A stretch of DNA of 12,325 nucleotides from an uncultured Alphaproteobacteria bacterium (lineage in GTDB: Bacteria > Pseudomonadota > Alphaproteobacteria > Rickettsiales > UBA1997), in NCBI GenBank assembly GCA_949298005.1, contig CASFUN010000014.1, forward strand, positions 1 to 12,325, read 5' to 3'. Positions 1-7,220 of this stretch are shown in pieces. The notes beneath the pieces are model-generated. The model made no database searches. It had not been told where the DNA came from and saw nothing but the letters and a program-made list of their open reading frames with translations. The translations under genes and the position numbers were made by a program. Every line of letters begins with the position of its first letter. Position 1 is the stretch's first letter.

Positions 1-60
1 AGGTTGTAAAAACCCATAACCTTTGGTTTGATTAAACCACTTTACAATTCCTAATGTCAT
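1..60 (-). CDS. cspA: Cold shock protein CspA family, N-terminal 20 codons only (runs off the window)
   Basis: The reverse strand from position 60 opens with ATG and reads MTLGIVKWFNQTKGYGFLQP before the window ends. The family signature is clear: the G-x-VKWFN start followed by the RNP1 core KGYGF, the beta-strand that carries the aromatic RNA-binding residues. CspA-family proteins are single OB-fold cytoplasmic RNA chaperones of about 70 residues that melt mRNA secondary structure, so roughly 50 residues lie outside the window. No clear Shine-Dalgarno sequence precedes the ATG. The gene is divergent from the giant VirB2-headed gene, with 87 bp between the two starts. The family call is secure; which paralogue it is cannot be told. 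Confidence 0.85.
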   Translation of the reverse strand, partial: MTLGIVKWFNQTKGYGFLQP

Positions 61-147
61 TATTTTATAGTTGGATTTAATATTTATTTTTTGATCGATT
101 TTAAATGACACTTGTATTATATAATTAATTTTATACTATTTAATTAG
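61..147. promoter_or_regulatory. Divergent promoter region with a palindromic shared -10 box
   Basis: The 87 bp between cspA (minus) and the giant gene (plus) contains ATTATATAAT at 116-125, a perfect 10-bp palindrome. It therefore gives TATAAT on the plus strand (120-125) and TATAAT on the minus strand (121-116). A second weaker plus-strand candidate is TATACT at 132-137. No good -35 lies at 17 bp for either direction, so the -10 is the only strong element. The implied leaders are about 15-30 nt for the giant gene and about 50 nt for cspA. This is a motif-based inference; in such AT-rich DNA, chance TATAAT boxes are common. Confidence 0.4.
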
Positions 148-3100
148 GTGTTTAACTCATATATGTTTAGGAAAAAGATACTAGCTAGTTTTCTATTATT
201 AGTGATATTTTTTAAAGCTATTATTACTAGTAGAAGTTTTTCTTATGCAAGAACATTTACAGAGGATGAGCTAGTTGTAGTCAAAAATAATGGAATAGTT
301 TCTGCAATGTGCTATGTTAATAATTTATTAACTGGATCTGTTGCAAAGGCTATTATGGCTTTATCAGTGTTAGGTGTTGGTTGGCTATTTTTATTTGGCG
401 GAGCTAGTTGGATTGCAGTTTTATTGTTTACAATAGCAACTTCATTGATATTTGGAGGCGTTGAGCTAGCCAATCTTATAAGTGGTAACAATTATTCTTG
501 TAAAACATTTGAGGATGCAGAACAGAGGTATGATGATCTTATATATAATAAAGGTGTTTGTGGCATAAACGAGATAGATGGTATCTATTCAAGTGGTCAG
601 CTATGGAAAAAATGTGGTGGTAATGTAAAGATTACTAGCAGTAATGTTGGTTCTTTATGCAAAGGGAATGTTACCAATGATACAGAAATAAACGAATCAG
701 ATAAAGTTGTACTTTATGATTGTCAAACTGGCTATTTAAAAAAAGATAAAAATGAATATCTTAATTATACTTGTAAACGCGATAATGATGGTATAGGGTA
801 TTTCTTTCCTAAAAATGATAAAGATGATGTAGGTGATACAAATAATTATGAAATAGCAACATGTTTAAAGGCATGTAAATTATCAGATTTGAGAGATTAT
901 TATAATCAATATAATTTAAAACAAATATCTGATGACAAAGGTAATGCTGAAATTTTATCTAATGATGGATATAAAGGTTATCTTGAGAATGGTCATTATT
1001 CTCAGGGAACAAAGTTAAACGTAACTTGTAAAGATGGGTATATTGTCAATACAAAGGATGAAAATGGCAATTGTTTAAATGAGGCTGACTTAGGTTTTAT
1101 ATGTGGTGATAGCGGTATTTTTACATTAAAAAAAGCATGTCAAATTGCATGTGATATAAACAAAGTAAGTGATAAACTTAATGTTGGCGATTGGAATGAA
1201 AAGTCTGTTGAAAAGTGTAGACCAAATGATCTTAATAAAAATATGTATATTAGCGAAGATGTTTTAAATGCAAAAACTTGTAAGAGTGGTTATGGTTTTG
1301 AGTATAAAAAGGATGGCTCAAATATTGAAATTAAATGTGGAGCAACCGGTGTTTGGACAAGTAATGGTAATAAGTGCTACAAACTATGTTCAAAACAAAA
1401 CTTACAAGAAATATTACCTGGTAATAAGTTAATTGGTTGTGAAGATGCTGATACAAAGAATTGTAATAAAAATATTTCCAATAGAAATGATTTTCAATAT
1501 AACGAAGTAGTATCTATTACTGGAGTTTGTGACACTGAATACAGTATAATTAAAAATGATATTGAAAAGTTAGTTAGATATGTTTGTAATGAGAATGGTA
1601 ATTGGGAGGTTACACAACAAGGAAGGTCTTGTAAGAAAAATTGTATTATAAGTGATAAAAATAATAATTTGACAGGAAGAGATAATACAAAGTCTTGGTT
1701 GATATTTGATAAAAATAATCAGATATACAAAGACCTAAAGACTGATGTTTTAGAAAATGATCAAAAAATAAAGCCAAAATTATGTAAAACTGGTTATAAT
1801 GTTTATTCTGATGGTGCGGCTGAGTTTATATGTGATGATGGTAAATTTAGTTTCGCAAGTACAGGTGACGTTAATGAATATTGTAAAGTTGGTTGCAAAT
1901 TTGGAGAGCTGAAAAATTTAAAATACGAAGAATCTGGTTACGATACGTCATTATCAACAAAATCGTGGGTAATGTGTACAGAAAATGGTATTGAAAATGG
2001 TGAAGCATCGCTATACGGAAGCTTAACCAATGTAGATCTGTTTACTACGGATTCCAATAAATTTGCAAGAGTTGATACATATTATAAAATAAAAGAATGC
2101 AATAGTGGTTATAAAATCTTATCAAGAAGAGGTGATAGTTTGATTGTTAGATGTGATAGCAATGGTGTTTGGGCTATAATTAATAACTATGGTTGGAATT
2201 TTTGCCGTCTTTCCCCTTATTGTTATGAGTTAAATAATAGTTCTTCAGGTGGTACAATATCTATACAAATAAAAACTGGTGGTTCAATTAATTCGCTGGT
2301 AAAAATGCAAATATGGGGTGCGTCTGGTGGAGGTTTGAGCGAATCTGATAATGATATGTCAAGTCTTGGTGGTTATTCATATGGAGAAATTTCTTTAAAA
2401 GAAGGTGAGGAATTGTACATTAATGTTGGGGCAAAAGGTGTTATATCAAATGAAAAGCGTGTGCCATATAATGGTGGCGGGTATAGTGCTTATGTAGATG
2501 GTATAATTAGTAGTACTGGTGGTGGAGCCAGTGATATTAGATATGGTGGCACAGCCTTAGACAATAGAATTCTTGTAGCCGGAGGTGGTGGTGGATCTGC
2601 TATAGTAAATGGTAAGGAATATCATGGTCATAAAGGTGGTGGTATTTTTGAATTAACAAATGCTATTACAGATGATGGATATGGAATAGATGGGTCTTCT
2701 AGTTTTAGTGATCAAAGTAAATTCTTAAACAATATTTATAATTCTTTCGTTACAACAGGTGTAAGAGGTGTTGGTGGTAATTCATTAATTTATTATATAG
2801 ATAATGAAAATAAAGCTATAATTACATCTGCTGGAGGTGGCGGAGGTGGATATTATGGTGGTTCTGGCGGTGCTTTATATGGAGGTGGAGGAGGATCAGG
2901 TTACGTCAGTGGTACAATTCAAAATGGTTTAACAACAGTTATAGATGATGGACCAACTGATGGTGGTTTTGCAAGAATATGTTGGGGTGATTGGTTTAAT
3001 CTACAGAATCCATGTGAATCTGATTATAAAAAAAGTTTAAGTTATAAACACAATGCTGGTATAGGTGAGTTTTTAGATGAAAATAAATCTATCACTTGTG

Positions 3101-6012
3101 AGGTGTTAACAGAATCAAGTATCAGGGATCAACAGTTTAAAGGAATAGGTAAATGTACTAGAGATAAATTAAAAACATTTCTAGAAGAAAAATTTGCCAG
3201 TATGCCTGATGGTATAACAGATGATATGTTGCCAGAGAATTACTATGAAGGTATGACTGTACGATCATTTTGTCAGAAAGGATATGAAATTAATTCAACA
3301 AAAGATGGTGTTGATGATAGACTAGAATTTATTTGTAAAGCTGATAATAATTGGGATTTAAACATCGGTTCTTGTATAATAAAATTTTGTGATAACAAAT
3401 CATTACCAGAAAACTATAAAAGTGAATTTAATATTATTGCTGGAGAAGATAGTAAAACTGAATATAATAAAACCTACGATTTTTCTTGTAAAACAGGGTA
3501 TGAGAATGAAACAAATAGTACAGTTACTTTTAGATGTAATGAAAATAAAGAATGGGTAGATCCATCAGGTAAAACATGTGAACGTAAAAAGTGTAAAATA
3601 GTTGATATTATAAATGATATACCTGATGATTTATTTGTTACTAACGTGAGTGTTTGGAAAAAATGTATAGATAGCGAATGTAGAGAAACAGAAAATATTA
3701 CTGATGACAGAATATCTTTTGAAGATAAAGCAATTATTTCATCTTGTAATTCTGGTTACGAGTTATATGGAGCGAATAAAACCATATTGACTTGCAATGA
3801 AGAAGGAAAATGGGCTAAAGTTAATAAAGATATTGGTAATAAATGCATATTATCTCCTGCCTGTTATGAGTTTACTTCAACTGGAAGTGCTAAGAGAATT
3901 GATTTCTCTACTATACATTCAGATATAGATGAAATTCAAATCCAACTTTGGGGTGCACCTGGTGGAACAACAGTTAACAAACCAAACCTAACTTATGGTG
4001 GCTACTCAAAAGGAACGCTTAAGTTAACAAATGGCAAAGTAGTTTATGTTGTTGTTGGTGGAAAAGGAGGTAGTACTACTGTGAAAGGTTTATCTTCAGA
4101 TAGAGGTTTAGGTGGTTTTAATGGAGGAGGAGATGGTGGTAGTAACCAATGCAATAATTGCTCAAACTTTGCTCCTGGAGCAGGTGGTGGTGGAGCTACT
4201 GATATTAGATATGGTGGTTTAAAATTGTCAGATAGAGCTATAGTTGCTGGAGGTGGAGGTGGAAATGCTGGACATACAAATAATGATGTAGCTAGCGGAA
4301 AAGGAGGTGGAGTTAAAGGAGAAGATGGAAATGATATTAAATATGGTGCAACTGGTGGTACTCAAAATTCTGGAGGCGTTCATGGTAACATTAGTACTTA
4401 TAATGATTTAGCTACCAATGGTGTATTAGGTCAAGGTGGTCATGGAACTGGTTATGTACCTAATGCTAATCATAAATATTACAGTTGGCAATATGGTGGT
4501 GGAGGTGGAGGTGGCTACTATGGTGGTGGTGGTTCTTTAACTGAAGGCTCTGGTGGTGGTTCCGGTTACATAGGCGGAGTTACCAACGGATCTACAACTA
4601 CTGTATCTTCTGGTCCAACAGATAGTGGTTTTGCAAGAATATGCTGGGGTGATTGGACTGGTCAAACTAATCCATGTAGTGTGTCTTATACAAATAGTAG
4701 CAGTTATAAGGATAATGCTGGTATAACTACTAATACAACAAAATGTATCAAGAATCCAAACTTAAGTAGTTATACTCCTAGAACTTTAAATATCTGTACT
4801 AGAACTTCACTTATGACTGCATTTACCAACACACATGTTAAACAACCAAATAACGCTACTGCAAATCTTCCGGAAAAATATTATGAAGGTATGAAAGTTA
4901 GGGGTGATTGTGAAGATGGTTATAGTGTTGCTAATGATAGTAATGGCAGAGTTGAGTTTACATGTCAGAGTAATGGCTCTTGGAGTGTAAAAGGAAGTTG
5001 TGGTATATTAGTTAAATATGTTTCTATTTCTGATAGCACAAAATATAAAGAGAAAATTTTTGATAATGGTACAACTGTTTCATGTTCAAATAGCACTTTT
5101 GGAGATCCTAACTATAGTACAAATAAAATGTGTATTATAGGAACTATAGTAGTTGCATATGAAATTGATAGTTTTATTGCATCTGTAGATGCGAAAGCTA
5201 CAGAGAAATGTCATAAATATTTTATAAACGCAAGTGCTAATATAGCAAATTCGAATTTTAGTAATGGTAACTACGTTACAAATGGTGGTGTTAATAATAA
5301 TACTATAGTCAATTTAAGTTGTAATAGTGGATATGTTGTGAATGGTCAACCTAAAGCAACATGTAATAAAGGTGCTTGGAAATACAGTGGAAGTTGTATT
5401 AAGGGGTGTAAGGGAAAGCCAAATTTAACAACTAACTCTGTTTTATGTGACAGAAAATCAAATAATTGTAGTTCTTTTTCTGAAGGTACTTTTTATGAGG
5501 ATGGAAAAATAATTAGTGCTCCAAACAGTGACAACTATAATAGTTCAAGTTTTGTTGCAGCTCATGGTGCGGTTTTGGATGTTACATGTACTAGCGGTTA
5601 TACAGAAATCAAAGATGGTGGTACATGTCATGATTGTGGTGGTAAAAGTAGTAGTTGGTCTCACTACTATTATTGTGATAACGGTACTTGGAAGTATAGT
5701 GGAGGTTGTAAAAAGAATTGTCTAAATGTGAAAATTGTACGAACTTTTTCTGTAAGTAATGAAGATAATTGTGGTTGTGATCAGAGTATTTCATGTTCTA
5801 TTAATGAAACTATTTCTTCTATAAACCATAACGAGACAGTTTCAAGATCATGTGATACTGGTGACACAACAAAAAAATGTAGTATATTCTGTACAACTTA
5901 TCACAGAAGAGTATCGGGTTATTGTAATGCTACTTGTAATAATGGAACATTTATGATAGAATGTTATCAGACAAGAAAATGTTCTCAAGGTAATAATAAA
6001 GCCTGCAATTAA
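148..6012 (+). CDS. Giant VirB2 pilin-like protein with sushi/CCP and ALK-type glycine-rich ectodomain
   Basis: One intact frame of 1954 codons. Residues 6-34 form a signal peptide (MFRKK, hydrophobic core, cleavage probably after SFSYA). Residues 50-113 hold two hydrophobic helices separated by a short Gly/Trp loop (FLFGGASW), beginning CYVNNLLTGSVAKAI and ending in FGG...NLISG and a Cys at 118; this is the TrbC/VirB2 type IV secretion pilin pattern. The rest is extracytoplasmic: about 87 cysteines in all (hand count), C-x-x-G-Y sushi-like cores at 192, 294, 378, 546, 651, 1042, 1114, 1200, 1588, 1725 and 1814 with variants at 461 (CDTEY) and 1902 (CDTGD), and glycine-rich domains at 692-949 and 1239-1503. 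There is no C-terminal anchor. The start is GTG at 148; ATG at 163 with AGGTG 12 nt upstream gives a more usual signal peptide and may be the true start. Role inferred: surface or pilus-displayed adhesin. No assembly genes (virB3, virB4 and so on) are in the window. Confidence 0.85.
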   Translation: MFNSYMFRKKILASFLLLVIFFKAIITSRSFSYARTFTEDELVVVKNNGIVSAMCYVNNLLTGSVAKAIMALSVLGVGWLFLFGGASWIAVLLFTIATSLIFGGVELANLISGNNYSCKTFEDAEQRYDDLIYNKGVCGINEIDGIYSSGQLWKKCGGNVKITSSNVGSLCKGNVTNDTEINESDKVVLYDCQTGYLKKDKNEYLNYTCKRDNDGIGYFFPKNDKDDVGDTNNYEIATCLKACKLSDLRDYYNQYNLKQISDDKGNAEILSNDGYKGYLENGHYSQGTKLNVTCKDGYIVNTKDENGNCLNEADLGFICGDSGIFTLKKACQIACDINKVSDKLNVGDWNEKSVEKCRPNDLNKNMYISEDVLNAKTCKSGYGFEYKKDGSNIEIKCGATGVWTSNGNKCYKLCSKQNLQEILPGNKLIGCEDADTKNCNKNISNRNDFQYNEVVSITGVCDTEYSIIKNDIEKLVRYVCNENGNWEVTQQGRSCKKNCIISDKNNNLTGRDNTKSWLIFDKNNQIYKDLKTDVLENDQKIKPKLCKTGYNVYSDGAAEFICDDGKFSFASTGDVNEYCKVGCKFGELKNLKYEESGYDTSLSTKSWVMCTENGIENGEASLYGSLTNVDLFTTDSNKFARVDTYYKIKECNSGYKILSRRGDSLIVRCDSNGVWAIINNYGWNFCRLSPYCYELNNSSSGGTISIQIKTGGSINSLVKMQIWGASGGGLSESDNDMSSLGGYSYGEISLKEGEELYINVGAKGVISNEKRVPYNGGGYSAYVDGIISSTGGGASDIRYGGTALDNRILVAGGGGGSAIVNGKEYHGHKGGGIFELTNAITDDGYGIDGSSSFSDQSKFLNNIYNSFVTTGVRGVGGNSLIYYIDNENKAIITSAGGGGGGYYGGSGGALYGGGGGSGYVSGTIQNGLTTVIDDGPTDGGFARICWGDWFNLQNPCESDYKKSLSYKHNAGIGEFLDENKSITCEVLTESSIRDQQFKGIGKCTRDKLKTFLEEKFASMPDGITDDMLPENYYEGMTVRSFCQKGYEINSTKDGVDDRLEFICKADNNWDLNIGSCIIKFCDNKSLPENYKSEFNIIAGEDSKTEYNKTYDFSCKTGYENETNSTVTFRCNENKEWVDPSGKTCERKKCKIVDIINDIPDDLFVTNVSVWKKCIDSECRETENITDDRISFEDKAIISSCNSGYELYGANKTILTCNEEGKWAKVNKDIGNKCILSPACYEFTSTGSAKRIDFSTIHSDIDEIQIQLWGAPGGTTVNKPNLTYGGYSKGTLKLTNGKVVYVVVGGKGGSTTVKGLSSDRGLGGFNGGGDGGSNQCNNCSNFAPGAGGGGATDIRYGGLKLSDRAIVAGGGGGNAGHTNNDVASGKGGGVKGEDGNDIKYGATGGTQNSGGVHGNISTYNDLATNGVLGQGGHGTGYVPNANHKYYSWQYGGGGGGGYYGGGGSLTEGSGGGSGYIGGVTNGSTTTVSSGPTDSGFARICWGDWTGQTNPCSVSYTNSSSYKDNAGITTNTTKCIKNPNLSSYTPRTLNICTRTSLMTAFTNTHVKQPNNATANLPEKYYEGMKVRGDCEDGYSVANDSNGRVEFTCQSNGSWSVKGSCGILVKYVSISDSTKYKEKIFDNGTTVSCSNSTFGDPNYSTNKMCIIGTIVVAYEIDSFIASVDAKATEKCHKYFINASANIANSNFSNGNYVTNGGVNNNTIVNLSCNSGYVVNGQPKATCNKGAWKYSGSCIKGCKGKPNLTTNSVLCDRKSNNCSSFSEGTFYEDGKIISAPNSDNYNSSSFVAAHGAVLDVTCTSGYTEIKDGGTCHDCGGKSSSWSHYYYCDNGTWKYSGGCKKNCLNVKIVRTFSVSNEDNCGCDQSISCSINETISSINHNETVSRSCDTGDTTKKCSIFCTTYHRRVSGYCNATCNNGTFMIECYQTRKCSQGNNKACN
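163..504 (+). other. VirB2/TrbC pilin-like segment at the head of the giant gene
   Basis: This stretch encodes roughly residues 6-119. It has the full length and order of a stand-alone VirB2 pilin: signal peptide, short mature N terminus, helix 1 (TGSVAKAIMALSVLGVGWLF), polar-poor turn, helix 2 (WIAVLLFTIATSLIFGG), then a short tail ending in Cys. In known VirB2 both mature termini face the periplasm, so fused downstream sequence would be exported. The hydrophobic pattern is seen in the sequence. The family name comes from recalled resemblance to rickettsial VirB2 proteins (Lys-Ala-Ile helix start, Ser-Trp before helix 2, FG[AG] after it). An unrelated two-helix anchor is the alternative. Confidence 0.65.
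2221..3375 (+). repeat. Internal duplication, copy 1: glycine-rich domain plus Cys/sushi tail
   Basis: Encodes residues 692-1076. It begins CYE after a Ser-Pro, carries W-G-A-S-G-G near the start, the core GGGASDIRYGG with RILVAGGGGG (792-816), GGGGGGYYGGSGG, and ends GFARICWGDW at 949. A shared tail follows: NPC, SYK-x-NAGI, K/N-x-CTR, YYEGM-x-VR-x-x-C-x-x-GY and a final GSC. The first 258 residues match the ALK/LTK-type glycine-rich domain pattern (G-A-T-D-I-R followed by R-I-x-V-A-G-G-G-G-G), which also occurs in scattered bacterial surface proteins. The matching copy starts 1641 bp downstream. Confidence 0.85.
3862..5001 (+). repeat. Internal duplication, copy 2: glycine-rich domain plus Cys/sushi tail
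   Basis: Encodes residues 1239-1618, 380 residues against 385 in copy 1, with the same landmarks in the same order: SP-x-CYE, WGAPGG, GGGGATDIRYGG (1346-1357), VAGGGGG, GGGGGGYYGGGG, GFARICWGDW (1494-1503), NPC, SYK-x-NAGI, CTR, YYEGM-x-VR, and closing GSC. The sushi half-module just before each copy is also similar (CNSGY...C...W...C-x-LSP), so the duplicated unit probably starts near residues 651 and 1200. Copy 2 is glycine-richer and has an extra CNNC at about 1330. Confidence 0.85.
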
Positions 6013-6212
6013 TGAAGTTTTAACCATTCTATACTTCTTATAATTATCTCTATTTAATTAGTAAAATAATACAGATAGTAGGAATTACTGTGGTGGTAGT
6101 AATGATGTTAATGGAGGTGATGCGTATGTTATTATTAGTTGGTAATAGATCTGAATAATAATATTTATTTAATAATTTCTAAGTTCTTTATAATTATTTC
6201 TATTCAACATCT
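6013..6212. other. Intergenic region between convergent genes
   Basis: These 200 bp lie between the 3' ends of the giant gene and the licD remnant. They hold a relic of a glycine-rich domain (6065-6145) and two similar AT-rich stretches that each follow a stop codon, 6034-6057 and 6183-6207. Both contain a TTATAATTAT core followed by CTATT, differing by one indel and a few substitutions. No GC-rich hairpin with a T-run is visible, so I see no obvious intrinsic terminator for either gene. Confidence 0.5.
6065..6145 (+). pseudogene. Relic of a glycine-rich domain C-terminus
   Basis: Just downstream of the giant gene, one plus-strand frame opens after a stop at 6062 and reads NNTDS, then RNYCGGSNDVNGGDAYVIIS, then W and a TAA stop at 6143-6145. 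The TDS plus aromatic-rich, glycine-rich ending in I-S-W resembles the last 25 residues of the two intact domains (PTDSGFARICW) and the usual ending of this domain family. There is no start codon or upstream coding sequence, so it looks like the surviving 3' end of a deleted paralogue or a lost third domain. It is only 26 codons, so chance resemblance cannot be excluded. Confidence 0.4.
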
Positions 6213-7094
6213 TTATAATTCCCTTATGAAGAGGTTCGCAATCATATAATCGTTATATAAAGAATAGAGGTAATAATCTGTGTCATTTGGCACGTAGAAT
6301 TCCATTCCTTCAAATGTGATTTTTTTTAATGGGAAAATATCGGAATATTCAAACAATAATACAAATCCTCTTACCGAGGTATAGCCAGTATCAACTCCAT
6401 AGAATAAAAAACCATTTTTGACTGATTTTCTATTATTAAATAATAATGAATCACGCATATTTACATTTTATTTTTCACTATTTTATCTATTGATTTATTT
6501 GCTTTTAACGCTTTTTTGATATGTTTTTTGCTGAGTCTTTTTATTTTTTGTATGTTTTTTTGAAAAGTTTTGTATTCATTTCCTTTTAAAGGAGTTTTCG
6601 AATAACCTTTGTCAAATGGAAATATGTCAACATTGGCTGGGGCGTCTTTATATTTTAAGTTTGTTATGCCAAACTCTAGTATTTTGAATTCGTCTTTTGC
6701 AAATTCTTCTTTTAAAATTGGTAAAATTTTCTCGTAATTTTTTCTTTCCATTGCTATATCTATGTCGTCGTCCCATGGTATAAATCCACCGTGCCTAACT
6801 GCTCCTAAAAGAGTTCCCCAGTCTAGCCAATATTCTATATTATGCTTTTTTGCTATTTCATCAACCTTTTTAAAATGACAAATAAAATTTTTTGTGATAA
6901 TCGTAGATTACCCGTTGCTTTCCGTAATTTTGTTATATCGTTTGTCGCCTCTATCATGTTTTTTATTAAATGTACTTCTTTGCTTGTTTTTTCCAATTTT
7001 CTATCAATTAATAAGTTTAATGATTGTTTAATTGATAAAAATAGTAATATGATTCCTACAATAAAAATTATTAATGATACTTTTTTCTGTTCAC
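6213..7094 (-). pseudogene. licD: LicD-family phosphotransferase gene in three frames
   Basis: Joining three minus-strand frames gives one continuous LicD-like protein of about 290 residues. Part 1 (7094-6872, GTG start) has KKVSLIIFIVGIILLFLSI, a membrane helix, then a charged, probably coiled-coil stretch. Part 2 (about 6871-6461) carries the family signature YWLDWGTLLGAVRHGG then FIPWDDDIDIAM; the Asp cluster is the expected metal-binding site of the LicD/fukutin nucleotidyltransferase fold. Part 3 (6458-6213) has the C-terminal FPLKKITFEGMEFYVPND pattern. Each join needs one extra A: near 7081-7086 (six A on the coding strand), 6867-6871 (five) and 6466-6469 (four). LicD proteins transfer phosphocholine or similar groups to surface glycans. 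The gene is either dead, rescued by slippage at the A-tracts, or affected by assembly error. It converges on the giant gene. Confidence 0.75.
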
Positions 7095-7172
7095 AGTAAT
7101 AATAAAAGTTATTATTTTCTGTATAAAAAATGTATCTGGAATGAAAAAATAATCAATATGTTCCTTGATTTT

Positions 7173-7202
7173 TTGACATAAACCAATAATATTTTTTTAA
7201 TT
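7173..7202 (+). promoter_or_regulatory. Promoter candidate for the ilvH-phosphohexomutase operon
   Basis: A perfect TTGACA at 7173-7178 is followed after 17 bp by TTTAAT at 7196-7201, five of six matches to TATAAT. The expected transcription start near 7208 would leave a leader of only about 13 nt before the ATG at 7221, which has no clear Shine-Dalgarno sequence. That may mean near-leaderless initiation. It is the best sigma-70-like element I found in the window. Confidence 0.5.
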
Positions 7203-7220
7203 AAAAAACACTATTTATTT

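Noticed and set aside
2221..4656. Dense GGT/GGA repeats considered as a CRISPR array or DNA satellite
   Set aside because: The repeats are in-frame glycine codons of two protein domains, without constant repeat/spacer lengths.
5516..5725. Plus-strand reading frame inside the giant gene
   Set aside because: It is a shadow in another frame of the intact 1954-codon gene; its Val/Ile/Leu-rich product is what Gly/Cys/Ser codons give when shifted.
148..6145. Insertion sequence or phage origin for the giant gene
   Set aside because: I found no terminal inverted repeats, target duplications, transposase or integrase next to it.
6842..7099. Plus-strand 85-codon reading frame opposite licD
   Set aside because: The minus strand here encodes the TM/coiled-coil head of LicD, which joins a clear LicD motif; the plus-strand product has no recognisable features.
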